Shown here: one piece after another, positions 15,431-24,317 of the stretch
Position numbering within the stretch: position 1 is the stretch's first letter
Layout of the letters: every line of letters starts with the position of its first letter
NCBI GenBank assembly: GCA_019115145.1
Contig: DXED01000030.1
Span: 186,001-250,000 of the forward strand
DNA length: 64,000 nt
Reading direction: 5' to 3'
DNA from: Claveliimonas intestinigallinarum
GTDB lineage: Bacteria; Bacillota; Clostridia; Lachnospirales; Lachnospiraceae
The notes under the pieces: model-generated
Databases searched by the model: none
The model's input: the letters and a program-made list of their open reading frames with translations, nothing else
What the model was told of the DNA's origin: nothing
Made by a program: the position numbers and the translations under genes

Positions 15431-16648
15431 ATGTTAAACGGTATTAAACAGATATTTGGAAAAGAGATGGCCAGGATATTGAAGGACAAAAAGATGGTTT
15501 TCTCCGTCTTTCTTCTCCCGGTCATCATCATGGTAGCCCTGCTCACCATCATCAACAGCCTGGCGGGACAGATGCAGTCAGATATAGAGGATCACAAGTC
15601 CATTGTCTGGATGCAGAACGAGCCGGAGAGCTTTGAGGCCTTTCTCTCCTCCGCGGGGATGGAGTACAGTGTCAGGACAGTGGACTCTGACAGCGACCGG
15701 GCGGAGGCGGAGGATCAGATCCTGAACGGGAAGGCGGACCTTCTCATAGAGTTCCCGGAAAATTTTGATCAGCTGGTCGCCGGCTTCCAGGAGGGAGACC
15801 CGGTCCCACAGGTCAAGACCTACTATAATCCCTCTGAGGATTACTCCGCTCAGGCATATCAGGAGATTTCCGTGGGTGTGCTGGAGTCCTATCGCCAGAC
15901 CCTGCTGGCAGGGCGGGTGGGAAACCCGGACGCCATCACTGTATTTACCGTCAATTCGGACAATGACGATATGGTGATCCAGGACGACGAGAAGGCCAGC
16001 GGCCGGGCCCTGGGCATGATGCTTCCCTATTTCATCACGATCCTTCTCTTTGCCGGAGCCATGGGAATCGGCACTGACATGATCGCCGGGGAGAAGGAGA
16101 GGGGAACCATGGCCAGCCTTCTGGTGGCGCCTGTAAAGCGATCCTCCATTGTCCTTGGAAAGGTGTTCGCCCTGATGGCGGTATCGGGAATTTCCTCCCT
16201 CATCTACGTGGCAGGTATGGTGGTGTGCACGCCCTTTATGATGGACTCCATGACTGGTATGGACGAGGCCCTCAACCTGAACCTGGGAGCGGACCAGATC
16301 ATCATGATGGGACTTCTCCTCATTGCCATCGCCTTCCTGTACTCCGCCGTTGTGGCGCTGATCTCCGTCTTCGCGAAGACGACGAAGGAGGCCAGCAGCT
16401 ATATCATGCCGGTGTACATGGTGGTTCTGGTTGTGGGACTTCTGACCATGTTCCGCATGGGAGACGGAGGACGCTGGGATTTTTATATTCCATTCTACAA
16501 CAGCGCCGTTGCCCTCCAGTTGATACTGAGCCATGAACTGACTATGTCCCAGTACCTGATCACTCTGGTGGAGACCCTTGCGCTGGGCGGTATCCTGACC
16601 GTGCTCATTGCCAGAGCCTTCAACAACGAGAAGGTCATGGCGCTGTAG
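15431..16648 (+). CDS. natB: ABC-2 type permease (NatB-like)
   Basis: A 405-residue membrane protein. One transmembrane helix near residues 20-40 (VFSVFLLPVIIMVALLTIIN) is followed by a large extracytoplasmic domain (about 45-190). Five more helices after residue 195 include the coupling motif GEKERGTMASLLVAPVKRSS, characteristic of the NatB/ABC-2 permeases. With the preceding ATPase it should export a cation, drug or peptide; the substrate is unknown. Confidence 0.87.
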   Translation: MLNGIKQIFGKEMARILKDKKMVFSVFLLPVIIMVALLTIINSLAGQMQSDIEDHKSIVWMQNEPESFEAFLSSAGMEYSVRTVDSDSDRAEAEDQILNGKADLLIEFPENFDQLVAGFQEGDPVPQVKTYYNPSEDYSAQAYQEISVGVLESYRQTLLAGRVGNPDAITVFTVNSDNDDMVIQDDEKASGRALGMMLPYFITILLFAGAMGIGTDMIAGEKERGTMASLLVAPVKRSSIVLGKVFALMAVSGISSLIYVAGMVVCTPFMMDSMTGMDEALNLNLGADQIIMMGLLLIAIAFLYSAVVALISVFAKTTKEASSYIMPVYMVVLVVGLLTMFRMGDGGRWDFYIPFYNSAVALQLILSHELTMSQYLITLVETLALGGILTVLIARAFNNEKVMAL

Positions 16649-16753
16649 GCAGGAAAGCGGAATAAAAGAACAAAAAGTCAGGACAGGATCAAAGAGCCTT
16701 GTGCCCTCACCGTCCCTTTTCCATCAGCATATGATGAAAGGGGAGGTGACAGC

Positions 16754-17008
16754 ATGAGGCTTTGTGATTTTCAGCAGAAGGAAGTGATCAATGCCTGCGA
16801 CTGCCGGAAGCTGGGGTATGTGGCGGACCTGGTCTTTGACGAGTGTACAGGCTGCATTGAGTCGGTGATCGTGCCAAGAGGAGGATTTCTGTGCGGCTGG
16901 TTCGGGGATACCGGGGAGTACGTCATCCCCTTTGACTGTATCAGGAAAATCGGCCCGGATATCATCCTTGTGGAGATCCACGAAGAAAAAAGGCACAGGT
17001 CGAAGTAA
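16754..17008 (+). CDS. YlmC/YmxH family sporulation-associated PRC-barrel protein
   Basis: An 84-residue protein consisting of one PRC-barrel-like domain: MRLCDFQQKEVINACDCRKL, then GYVADLVFDECTGCIESVIV and YVIPFDCIRKIGPDIILVEI. This is the standard pattern of YlmC/YmxH proteins, a spore-former family of unknown biochemical role. ATG 16754 follows GGGGAGGTGACAGC. No classical sporulation promoter was confidently identified before it. Confidence 0.82.
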   Translation: MRLCDFQQKEVINACDCRKLGYVADLVFDECTGCIESVIVPRGGFLCGWFGDTGEYVIPFDCIRKIGPDIILVEIHEEKRHRSK

Positions 17009-17012
17009 TAAA

Positions 17013-17042
17013 TTGACAAGTCCGGCCGGCGGGATATATACT
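17013..17042 (+). promoter_or_regulatory. Promoter of nrdR
   Basis: TTGACA (17013-17018), an 18-base G+C-rich spacer and TATACT (17037-17042), 35 bases before the nrdR start. Confidence 0.6.
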
Positions 17043-17076
17043 TGTCTTAATATTTGAGAAAGGACGGAAGACCAAG

Positions 17077-17538
17077 ATGAAATGCCCATATTGCAACCAT
17101 CCGGATACGAGAGTCATCGACTCCAGACCGGCAGACGACGGTAATTCCATCCGCAGAAGGCGCTCCTGCGATGTATGCGGAAAGCGGTTTACCACCTATG
17201 AAAAAGTAGAGACTATCCCGCTGATCATTATAAAGAAGGACAACAACAGGGAGCAGTACAACCGCGGAAAGATCGAGACGGGCATCCTGCGGGCCTGCTA
17301 CAAGAGGCCAGTGTCCGCAGCTGAGATACAGAAGTGCATCGACAGGGTGGAGACAAAGATATTCAGTCTGGAGGAGAAGGAGATCCCCAGCAGCGCTATC
17401 GGCGAGATCGTCATGGATGAGCTGAAGAAGCTGGATGAGGTGGCCTACGTCCGTTTCGCTTCGGTGTACAGGGAATTTAAGGATGTAAACACATTTATGG
17501 ACGAGATTAAGAAAATACTGGACAGAGGAAATGCGTAA
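17077..17538 (+). CDS. nrdR: Transcriptional repressor NrdR
   Basis: A 153-residue repressor of ribonucleotide reductase genes. The N-terminal zinc ribbon is complete (CPYC at 3-6 and CDVC near 31-34, followed by GKRFTTYE) and the ATP-cone domain occupies about residues 46-136. It binds ATP or dATP and blocks nrd promoters. It is followed with an 8-base overlap by the ThrE-type exporter, so the two are co-transcribed. Confidence 0.96.
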   Translation: MKCPYCNHPDTRVIDSRPADDGNSIRRRRSCDVCGKRFTTYEKVETIPLIIIKKDNNREQYNRGKIETGILRACYKRPVSAAEIQKCIDRVETKIFSLEEKEIPSSAIGEIVMDELKKLDEVAYVRFASVYREFKDVNTFMDEIKKILDRGNA

Positions 17539-18781
17539 AACAATGGATTATCAGCGGATTTTGGAAGGCATACTGGACATTGGAGAGGCCATGCTCTGCA
17601 GCGGAGCGGAAAATTTCAGACTGGACGACACCATGTACCGGATGTGCAAAAGCTACGGCTTCAAGAGGTACGATGTGTTTGTCATCCCCAGCAACATCCA
17701 GATTACAGTGGAGACGCCGGAGGGGGAGATCCTCACCCAGATCCGGCACATCGAGTCCACGGGCATCAACTATGACCGGCTGGACTACATGAACAATCTG
17801 GCCAGATACGTGTGCGCCCACACGCCGGACGCGGATGAGCTGCACAGGAGGTATGTGGAGGTCATGAACCGGAAGGAGCAGCCGCTTTGGATCACCTACC
17901 TGGCGGGAGTCATGGGCGGCACCGGGTTCGCCGTCTTCTTTGGATGCGGGCTGACGGACGCGGTAGTGGCAGTGCTTGTGTCCCTCATGATCGTGTTTGT
18001 GGGAAACTGGCTTGGAAAGCGGGAGGACAATCTCCTGATATACAACTTAATCCTGGCCTTTCTGTCGGAGACGGTGATCATCGGCATGGATTTCCTGGGG
18101 ATCGGCACCCACCCGGACCGGATCATGATCGGCATTGTCATGCTGCTCATCAGTGCCCTGAGCACCACGAACGGGATCCGGGAGATCCTGCAGAGAGATT
18201 TTCTCTCCGGTCTTATCAATATCATGAACTCTGTCCTGGGAGCGGCGGGCATTGCCTTTGGCATCGCCATCGCCATGCAGCTTCTTGGGGAGGGCGCCTA
18301 CGACGGCTTCACGCTGAACCACAGCGTGCCCATCCAACTTATCTCCTGTACCGTAGCCTGCGTGGGATTTGCCATGTGGTTCAAGATCCAGGGGAAGCAG
18401 GTGCTCTTTTCCGGCATCGGTGCTTTTTTCACCTGGGCTATCTACTGCCTGGTGTATGCGGTCTGGCCCAGCAACTTTGTGGCCACTATGGCAGGAGCTG
18501 TCTTTGTAGCGGCGTTTGCCTTCATCATGGCCAGGGTCAACAAGGCGCCGGCGACTATTTTCCTGACTGCGTCAGCCTTTCCGCTCATTCCCGGACCGAA
18601 TCTCTACTATATGATGTACGGCTGGGTGAGCGGCGACAGTGTCCTGGCAAGCCAGGAGACAAGCGTGCTGCTTGAGACCTGCCTTGGCATTGCCCTGGGT
18701 TTCCTGATCGTGGACGTGGTGTCCAGGTGTGTCCTTTACGCGGTGAAGCGAGAGGGCTTCCGGGGAGAAAATATCATCTGA
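17531..18781 (+). CDS. Threonine/serine exporter, ThrE and ThrE_2 domains in one chain
   Basis: A 416-residue membrane protein. The N-terminal soluble segment (about 1-115) with MLCSGAENFRLDDTMYRMCK and FVIPSNIQITV is the DUF1212/ThrE signature. About ten transmembrane helices follow, the last five (from about residue 285) corresponding to the separate ThrE_2 (YjjB) subunit of many Firmicutes. Here both parts are fused, as in Corynebacterium ThrE. The start is ATG 17531 (overlapping nrdR) or 17543; AGAGGA is close to the first. It is presumed to export Thr/Ser by proton antiport. Confidence 0.87.
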   Translation: MRKTMDYQRILEGILDIGEAMLCSGAENFRLDDTMYRMCKSYGFKRYDVFVIPSNIQITVETPEGEILTQIRHIESTGINYDRLDYMNNLARYVCAHTPDADELHRRYVEVMNRKEQPLWITYLAGVMGGTGFAVFFGCGLTDAVVAVLVSLMIVFVGNWLGKREDNLLIYNLILAFLSETVIIGMDFLGIGTHPDRIMIGIVMLLISALSTTNGIREILQRDFLSGLINIMNSVLGAAGIAFGIAIAMQLLGEGAYDGFTLNHSVPIQLISCTVACVGFAMWFKIQGKQVLFSGIGAFFTWAIYCLVYAVWPSNFVATMAGAVFVAAFAFIMARVNKAPATIFLTASAFPLIPGPNLYYMMYGWVSGDSVLASQETSVLLETCLGIALGFLIVDVVSRCVLYAVKREGFRGENII

Positions 18782-18796
18782 CCCGGTGAGAAATAA

Positions 18797-18826
18797 ATTG
18801 CGCATCCTACTGGAAAGTGCTATGAT
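18797..18826 (+). promoter_or_regulatory. Candidate promoter upstream of truA
   Basis: TTGCGC (18798-18803), a 17-base spacer and TATGAT (18821-18826). The predicted start coincides with a terminator-like hairpin, so truA may instead rely on read-through. Confidence 0.4.
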
Positions 18827-18828
18827 AA

Positions 18829-18860
18829 AAGAGGAAGCATATACAGCTTCTTCTTTTTTG
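18829..18860 (+). terminator. Terminator after the ThrE exporter gene
   Basis: AAGAGGAAGC (18829-18838) pairs with GCTTCTTCTT (18846-18855, one G-U), continuing into TTTTTT. Confidence 0.8.
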
Positions 18861-18908
18861 ATATGCAAATTTATTTTCAAGTTTTACAGATAGATCGGGT
18901 GTGTGTAT

Positions 18909-19643
18909 ATGAGAAACTATAAATTGACCATTGCCTATGACGGAAGCCGCTACCAGGGGTGGCAGCGGCAGGCCACGACGGACAATACGATCCAGTATAT
19001 TATAGAGTGGAGCCTTGGAAGAATTGTGGGCTACCGGGTGCAGGTGGACGGCTCCGGACGGACGGACAGCGGCGTCCACGCCAGAGGGCAAGTGGCCAGC
19101 GTGAAGCTGTCCGGCCTCTACGACCCGGAGGAGCTGAAGGCTGCGCTAAACCGCTACCTCCCGGAGGATATCCGCATTCTCAAGGTGGAGCTGGTAAAGA
19201 ATAATTTTCATGCGAGAAAAAGCGCCAAGGGAAAGAAATACGAGTACTATATAGACTGCAGGGAGAAGCCGGATGTGTTTTCCCGGCGCTACTGCTACCA
19301 CTATCCGGAGAAGCTGGATATAGAGGCCATGCGGGATGCGGTGAAATACCTCATCGGCGTCAAGAATTTTGCCAGCTTCACGGACAACAAAGAGACAAAC
19401 GATACAGTCCGCAGGATCTACAATATCAAGATCGTGCGTTCCGGGGAGAAGGTCAGGATCACCTACTACGGGTCCGGCTTCCTCTACCACATGGTCCGCA
19501 TCCTGACAGGGACTCTGATCGAGATCGGGACAGGCAGGCGGGACGCCAGCAAGCTGCCGGTGGTCATCGCAGCGGAGGACCGCAGCCTGGCGGGATTTCT
19601 GGCGCCGGCCAGAGGGCTGTTCCTGCGGAAAGTGTATTATTAG
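18909..19643 (+). CDS. truA: tRNA pseudouridine(38-40) synthase TruA
   Basis: A 244-residue enzyme that isomerises uridines 38-40 in the anticodon arm of tRNAs. The catalytic aspartate is D53 in GRTDSGVHA; other family marks are YDGSRYQGWQRQ near the start, FHARKSAKGKKYEYYI and FLYHMVRILTGTLIEIGTGR. The start is ATG 18909, or possibly GTG 18903; no strong SD is visible for either. It is followed 21 bases later by the exonuclease III gene. Confidence 0.95.
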   Translation: MRNYKLTIAYDGSRYQGWQRQATTDNTIQYIIEWSLGRIVGYRVQVDGSGRTDSGVHARGQVASVKLSGLYDPEELKAALNRYLPEDIRILKVELVKNNFHARKSAKGKKYEYYIDCREKPDVFSRRYCYHYPEKLDIEAMRDAVKYLIGVKNFASFTDNKETNDTVRRIYNIKIVRSGEKVRITYYGSGFLYHMVRILTGTLIEIGTGRRDASKLPVVIAAEDRSLAGFLAPARGLFLRKVYY

Positions 19644-19664
19644 ACGACAAGGAGAACAGAGCAT

Positions 19665-20417
19665 ATGAAATTCATTTCCTGGAATGTGAACGGCCTGCGG
19701 GCCTGTGTGCAGAAGGGCTTTACAGACTTTTTCAAAGAGGTGGATGCGGATATTTTCTGCATCCAGGAGACAAAGCTGCAGGAGGGGCAGATCGACCTGG
19801 AGACGCCGGGCTACCATCAGTACTGGAACTATGCGGTGAAAAAGGGCTACTCCGGCACGGCTGTGTTTACAAAGGAGGAGCCTCTTAGCGTGTCCTGCGG
19901 CATCGGTATGGAGGAGCACGACCAGGAGGGGCGGGTCATCACCCTGGAGTACCCGGAATTTTACTTTGTCACTGTGTACACGCCCAACTCCCAGAACGAG
20001 CTGGCCAGGCTTTCCTACCGGATGCAGTGGGAGAGCGATTTCCTGGCCTACCTTAAGAGGCTGGAGGAGAAAAAGCCGGTGATCTTCTGCGGGGACCTGA
20101 ATGTGGCCCACAGGGAGATCGACCTGAAAAATCCCAAGACGAACAGAAAGAACGCGGGATTTACAGACGAGGAGAGACAGAAATTTACGGAGCTTCTGGA
20201 GGCTGGGTTTATCGACACCTTCCGGTACTTCTACCCCGACAGGGAGGGGATTTATTCCTGGTGGTCCTACCGGTTCAAGGCCAGGGAGAAGAACGCAGGG
20301 TGGCGTATCGACTATTTCTGTGTGTCCAGATGTCTGGAGGACAGGCTGGAGGACGCCAAAATACTGACCGATGTGATGGGATCCGACCACTGTCCCGTGG
20401 AGCTGGATCTGAAATAG
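19665..20417 (+). CDS. xth: Exodeoxyribonuclease III (AP endonuclease)
   Basis: A 250-residue ExoIII/EEP-fold enzyme for base-excision repair: it cleaves 5' of abasic sites and removes 3' blocks. Active-site segments include SWNVNGLRA, DIFCIQETKLQEGQ (metal-binding Glu), GYSGTAVFTKE, FCGDLNVAHREIDL (Asp/Asn pair) and SDHCPVELDL at the C-terminus (catalytic His). The length is normal. It lies in a run of same-strand genes, truA-xth-isochorismatase-like. Confidence 0.94.
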   Translation: MKFISWNVNGLRACVQKGFTDFFKEVDADIFCIQETKLQEGQIDLETPGYHQYWNYAVKKGYSGTAVFTKEEPLSVSCGIGMEEHDQEGRVITLEYPEFYFVTVYTPNSQNELARLSYRMQWESDFLAYLKRLEEKKPVIFCGDLNVAHREIDLKNPKTNRKNAGFTDEERQKFTELLEAGFIDTFRYFYPDREGIYSWWSYRFKAREKNAGWRIDYFCVSRCLEDRLEDAKILTDVMGSDHCPVELDLK

Positions 20418-20464
20418 CAGGGAAAAGAGAGAAAAAGAAAAGTAAGGGAAAGAGGCGGGCGAAT

Positions 20465-21004
20465 ATGAGGATTGAGAGAGAACACGCGGCGGCAGTTGTC
20501 ATTGATTACCAGGAGAAGCTGATTCCTGCCATGGACAGGAAGGAGACGCTCATAGAGAACTCCTCCATCCTGCTGGCGGGTCTTCGCGCGCTGGGCATCC
20601 CCATGGTGTTCACCCAGCAGTACACAAAGGGGCTGGGCAGTACAGTGAGGGAGCTGACCCAGGCTGCGGGGACGGAAGAATTTGTGGAGAAGATCCGCTT
20701 CAGCGCCTGGCAGGATGTGGTCAGCAGCCATCCCTGGATACAGGGGAAAAAGTACATTATCCTCTGCGGCGTGGAGTCCCATATCTGCGTGCTGCAGACC
20801 CTGATAGATCTGCGTGCCGCAGGCTTTGTGCCCGTGCTGGTGACAGACTGCGTTTCCAGCAGGAAGAGGACAGACTATGAGACGGCTCTGATCCGGGCCA
20901 GGCAGGAGGGGGCTATCCTCACCACATACGAGGCGCTGCTCTTTGAGCTGCTTGAAAAGGCCGGTACAGAGGAGAGCAAGAAGATCCAGCGGCTTGTGAA
21001 ATAG
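20465..21004 (+). CDS. Isochorismatase-family cysteine hydrolase (YcaC-like)
   Basis: A 179-residue cysteine hydrolase. The catalytic triad is readable as Asp in VVIDYQEKLIP, Lys in the EKIRFSAW segment and Cys in CGVESHICVLQT. The GVESHICVLQTLIDLRAAGF block and C-terminal SRKRTDYETALIRARQEGAI match the YcaC-like branch. The substrate is unknown. ATG 20465 was selected because the longer frame overlaps xth and lacks the family N-terminus. A perfect hairpin follows. Confidence 0.85.
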   Translation: MRIEREHAAAVVIDYQEKLIPAMDRKETLIENSSILLAGLRALGIPMVFTQQYTKGLGSTVRELTQAAGTEEFVEKIRFSAWQDVVSSHPWIQGKKYIILCGVESHICVLQTLIDLRAAGFVPVLVTDCVSSRKRTDYETALIRARQEGAILTTYEALLFELLEKAGTEESKKIQRLVK

Positions 21005-21022
21005 GAAAGACAAAAGAAAAGG

Positions 21023-21061
21023 GAGGGTATATCTGATCTGTTCCGGATCAGATATACCCTC
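21023..21061. terminator. Bidirectional hairpin overlapping the end of the SDR gene
   Basis: A perfect 16-bp inverted repeat, GAGGGTATATCTGATC (21023-21038) with GATCAGATATACCCTC (21046-21061), around a 7-base loop. Its right arm contains the stop codon and last codons of the convergent SDR gene (stop at 21048-21050). Confidence 0.85.
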
Positions 21062-21794
21062 CGTCTATTCCGATGATTTGCCCGGTCATGTAGGCCGGGG
21101 CATGGGCGGTCTGCCACACAAGGTCCGCTGCCTCCCGGGGCGTCCCGAACCTTCCGGCGGGGATCTCCTCCTCCAGCGCCTCCCGCTCCACGGGGGAGAG
21201 CCAGGAGTTCATAGATGTGTCGATGACCCCGCAGGCGATGGCGTTGACCTGGATGTTGCTGGGGGCCAGCTCCTTTGCCAGGGCCCGGGTCAGGCCGTGG
21301 ATCCCGGACTTGGCGGCCGAGTAGGCGGCCTCGCAGGAGGCGCCCACTGTCCCCCACATGGAGGAGATGTTGATGATCCGCCCTTTTTTGCGCGTCACCA
21401 TGGGCGGGACGGCGCTGCGGCAGCAGTAGAAGACAGAGGACAGGTTGGTGTCCAGCATTCTCTGCCACTCCAGGTCCGTCATGTCGGTGAGGAGCCCGGT
21501 GTGGGAAATGCCGGCATTGTTCACCAGCACGTCCAGACAGGGACAGAGCTGATAAATTTTCTTAAAGATCTGCCGGACCTCCTCCGGGTTTCCCACGTCC
21601 CCGGGGACAAGCGTGCACTGGCCGGGGAGCTGCTCCTGGATTTCCTGCCAGACCTTCTCCAGCTCCTCCAGCGAGGAGCGGCAGTTGAGAAAGACGTGCC
21701 ACCCCTCCTCGGCAAAGCGGAGGGCGCAGGCGCGGCCGATGCCCCTGGAGGCTCCTGTGACGAGTACGTATTTTACAGACTGTGTTGCAGACAT
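21048..21794 (-). CDS. Short-chain dehydrogenase/reductase (FabG-like)
   Basis: A 248-residue classical SDR with a Rossmann fold. The cofactor loop is TGASRGIG at residues 13-20, followed by VNNAG, the catalytic serine in INISSMWGTVG and YSAAK of the Tyr/Lys pair. The C-terminal TGQIIGIDGGYI is FabG-like. The substrate cannot be assigned; it is not in a fatty-acid cluster. ATG 21794 was preferred over 21800 because AGGAG lies 7 bases before it. The last codons lie inside a perfect hairpin shared with the convergent gene. Confidence 0.88.
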   Translation of the reverse strand: MSATQSVKYVLVTGASRGIGRACALRFAEEGWHVFLNCRSSLEELEKVWQEIQEQLPGQCTLVPGDVGNPEEVRQIFKKIYQLCPCLDVLVNNAGISHTGLLTDMTDLEWQRMLDTNLSSVFYCCRSAVPPMVTRKKGRIINISSMWGTVGASCEAAYSAAKSGIHGLTRALAKELAPSNIQVNAIACGVIDTSMNSWLSPVEREALEEEIPAGRFGTPREAADLVWQTAHAPAYMTGQIIGIDGGYI

Positions 21795-21853
21795 GAACAT
21801 TCTCCTTTTGTCTTTATCGTTTCTCCCATTTTACACCAGAGTATACCTGCTGT

Positions 21854-22072
21854 CTACCTGTCCGGGCAGGCGCGTATTTTCAGTCCGCTTTCTTCTGTGC
21901 ATACAAAGCAGCTCTCGTACATGCCGCCAATGTTTTTAGGTTCATAGAGAACGTCCAGACCTGTTTCTATCATGTCAATGGTCAGCGCATTTACCTCCTC
22001 TGTGCTTTCTACAGAAAATACGATAAAAATAAATCCATCCTTACGCTTTTCCAAGGACAGCATCCCTTTCAT
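21854..22072 (-). CDS. Small protein overlapping the MFS gene end
   Basis: A 72-residue acidic protein (or 69, from ATG 22063) of unrecognised family: KRKDGFIFIVFSVESTEEVN, then a short helix and a Cys pair in MYESCFVCTEESGLKI. It begins inside the last 32 bases of the MFS gene, in another frame, with GGAGGTGAA 12 bases upstream of ATG 22072, so it would be translationally coupled. It could be a ligand-binding ACT-like peptide; that is a guess. Confidence 0.5.
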   Translation of the reverse strand: MKGMLSLEKRKDGFIFIVFSVESTEEVNALTIDMIETGLDVLYEPKNIGGMYESCFVCTEESGLKIRACPDR

Positions 22073-23264
22073 TGCTGCATTTCACCTCCGGCCTTTTTGC
22101 AAGCACGATCCCTGCTGACAGAAGGAGCGGGAACAGTACGCCTGCTAAAATACCTATTTTCAGATCGTTATCCATAGCGTCTGAGACAAGGCCCACCAGC
22201 GTGGGGCCTCCTGAGCATCCGATATCCCCGCCAAGGGCCAGCAGCGCAAACATAGCTGTCCCGCCTTTTGGAAGAGAGGCGGCCGCCTTGCTGAAGGTAC
22301 CCGGCCACATGATCCCCACAGACAGGCCGCAGACAGCGCAGGCGGCCAGACTGAGCTGGGGAACCGGAAGGAGGGAGATCCCCAGGTAGGATACAATACA
22401 CAGAAGCCCGCTTGCGGCCATAAAGCGCTCCAGGTTGATCCGGTGTCCGTATTTTCCGTAAAACAGACGTGACAGCCCCATCAGCAGGGCAAATGCCATC
22501 GGGCCGGCCAGGTCCCCGGCGCTTTTGGAGATGCCTAGGCCCTTCTCGGCAAATACGGATGCCCACTGGCTCACCGCCTGTTCACTTGCCCCGGCGCACA
22601 CCATCATGACAAGCAGGACCCAGAACAGCTTGTTTTTAAAAAGTGAGCCCGGCGTCATTTCGCTTTCACCGTCCTCAAGCAGGGGAGCCATGGGAACCCT
22701 TGTAAAGGCGAAAGCGTTGCAGATGGGCAGAAAAGCCCAGGCCAGCGCCAGGAACTTCCAGTTTTCCATGCCCGCCAGATGGAAAAAGAGGGTGGATACG
22801 AGCACGACTCCCGCATAGCCCCAGCAGTAGAAGGAATGCAGCATACTCATGGTTTTTTCTTTGTGGCCGGTGGGGCAGGCTTCCACGACTGGGCTGACAA
22901 GTACTTCCAGCAGCCCGCCGCCGACTGCGTAGACCATGACGGAGATCAGTATGCCGGCAAACGGTACCGGCAGCAGGTCCGGCAGAACGGTGAGAAGGAT
23001 CAGGCCTGCGGCTGAAAAAATGTGTGCCGCAACCATGGAGGCCCGGTATCCTATCCTGTCTGCGAATCTGACGGACAGAAGATCGACCAGGAGCTGTATC
23101 CCGAAATTAAAAGTTACAAGCAGCGTGATCTGAGAGAGGGGGATATGATAGGTTTCCTGAAACAGTAAAAAAAGAAGCGGCGCGAAATTATTGACAACAG
23201 CCTGGACGATGTAGCCCGTGAAGCAGGCTGCAATGGTTTTGTTATACTGATTTTTTATTCTCAT
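22041..23264 (-). CDS. Major facilitator superfamily transporter
   Basis: A 407-residue membrane protein with 12 predicted helices and a central cytoplasmic loop (RVPMAPLLEDGESEMTPGSL). The segment after helix 2 (VRFADRIGYRASMVAA) is the MFS A-like motif; the second half repeats it as FYGKYGHRINLERFMA. The overall pattern resembles the fucose/sugar MFS (FucP/YfkF-like) group, but the substrate is unknown. It is divergent from an AraC regulator 115 bases away, its probable controller. Confidence 0.85.
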   Translation of the reverse strand: MRIKNQYNKTIAACFTGYIVQAVVNNFAPLLFLLFQETYHIPLSQITLLVTFNFGIQLLVDLLSVRFADRIGYRASMVAAHIFSAAGLILLTVLPDLLPVPFAGILISVMVYAVGGGLLEVLVSPVVEACPTGHKEKTMSMLHSFYCWGYAGVVLVSTLFFHLAGMENWKFLALAWAFLPICNAFAFTRVPMAPLLEDGESEMTPGSLFKNKLFWVLLVMMVCAGASEQAVSQWASVFAEKGLGISKSAGDLAGPMAFALLMGLSRLFYGKYGHRINLERFMAASGLLCIVSYLGISLLPVPQLSLAACAVCGLSVGIMWPGTFSKAAASLPKGGTAMFALLALGGDIGCSGGPTLVGLVSDAMDNDLKIGILAGVLFPLLLSAGIVLAKRPEVKCSNERDAVLGKA

Positions 23265-23318
23265 TTTGTCTCCTCCTGTTCTGAATATGGATTATATCAT
23301 ATAGAGAATGCCAAATCA

Positions 23319-23348
23319 TTGAATATAATTGCTTTTATATGGTACAAT
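23319..23348 (+). promoter_or_regulatory. Candidate promoter of the AraC gene
   Basis: TTGAAT (23319-23324), 18-base spacer and TACAAT (23343-23348) in the A+T-rich MFS/AraC gap. Confidence 0.45.
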
Positions 23349-23379
23349 ATCACAAAATGAGATGAATCGGAGGATGAGT

Positions 23380-24270
23380 ATGGATCATTGCGTGACAGTT
23401 ACGGACGAAACGCTCCGGGAAACGGCAGTCCATGGAAGCAGCGGTTATCCGTTTGCCTATTATCCGGAAAATATCTGGCAGTTTGACTTCCACCGGATAG
23501 ACTGGCACTGGCACCATGAGGTGGAATTTATATATTTTTCTGAAGGAAGTGTATTCTGTTTTGCCGGGGAAGACCGGATAGAGATGCGGCAGGGAAGCGG
23601 GATCTTTATCAACAGCGGCGTGCTGCACCGATTTGAAGCGCAGGAGAGCGCATGGGCGCCCAACATCGTCTTTTCCCCGTATCTTCTTGCGGCAGAAGAC
23701 ACTTTTGTCTACCATAAGTACATCATGCCTGTCATCAGCTCATCTGTCCCTTACCAGGTTCTGGAGCCGCAGACAGGCTGGCAGGAACAGATCCTGCAGA
23801 TCCTCCTGCAGATTTTTGATCTTCAGGAGACAGGGGAGGACTGCGAATTGTCCACTGTGAGAATGCTTCTGGAAATATGGGAGCTGCTGGCAGGGAATAT
23901 GGATCTGTCGGCGGGCGGTTCCCGGCTTCGCCGCCTGACCCACAAACAGGCTAAACTGCAGACCATGATGCAGTTCATCCACGATCACTATATGGAAGAA
24001 ATAACGCTTGAACAGATTGCCGCGTCTGCCTCTTTGAGCAAAAGCGGCGCCCTGCACATTTTCCGGTCAGGAATACATATATCCCCGGTGGCTTATCTCA
24101 TCCGCCACAGGCTGGCACAGGCGGCAGAGCAGCTTCAGGCAACCCAGAAGTCCATATCTTCCATTGCCGCGGATACGGGATTTTCGGATGCCGGCTATTT
24201 TTGCAGGAAATTCAGGCAGCAGTATCATATGAGCGCCAGTGCGTACCGACAGAAAAAATGGGGAAAATGA
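23380..24270 (+). CDS. AraC family transcriptional regulator with cupin domain
   Basis: A 296-residue regulator. The N-terminal cupin (about 30-120; WHWHHEVEFIYFSEGSVFCF, then SGIFINSGVLHRFEA) probably binds a sugar or similar ligand. The C-terminal pair of AraC helix-turn-helices (about 200-290) reads MEEITLEQIAASASLSKSGA and ISSIAADTGFSDAGYFCRKF. ATG 23380 has CGGAGG six bases upstream; earlier in-frame ATGs lack one. It is divergent from the MFS transporter and likely activates it in response to the transported solute (inference). Confidence 0.9.
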   Translation: MDHCVTVTDETLRETAVHGSSGYPFAYYPENIWQFDFHRIDWHWHHEVEFIYFSEGSVFCFAGEDRIEMRQGSGIFINSGVLHRFEAQESAWAPNIVFSPYLLAAEDTFVYHKYIMPVISSSVPYQVLEPQTGWQEQILQILLQIFDLQETGEDCELSTVRMLLEIWELLAGNMDLSAGGSRLRRLTHKQAKLQTMMQFIHDHYMEEITLEQIAASASLSKSGALHIFRSGIHISPVAYLIRHRLAQAAEQLQATQKSISSIAADTGFSDAGYFCRKFRQQYHMSASAYRQKKWGK

Positions 24271-24317
24271 CTGCGTCAGGGAAAATCTGGAGGAGGGGTT
24301 TAAATTTTACAAGGGAG

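Noticed and set aside
19146..20390. A 414-codon minus-strand frame over truA and xth
   Set aside because: It spans two certain genes on the other strand; composition is typical of shadows.
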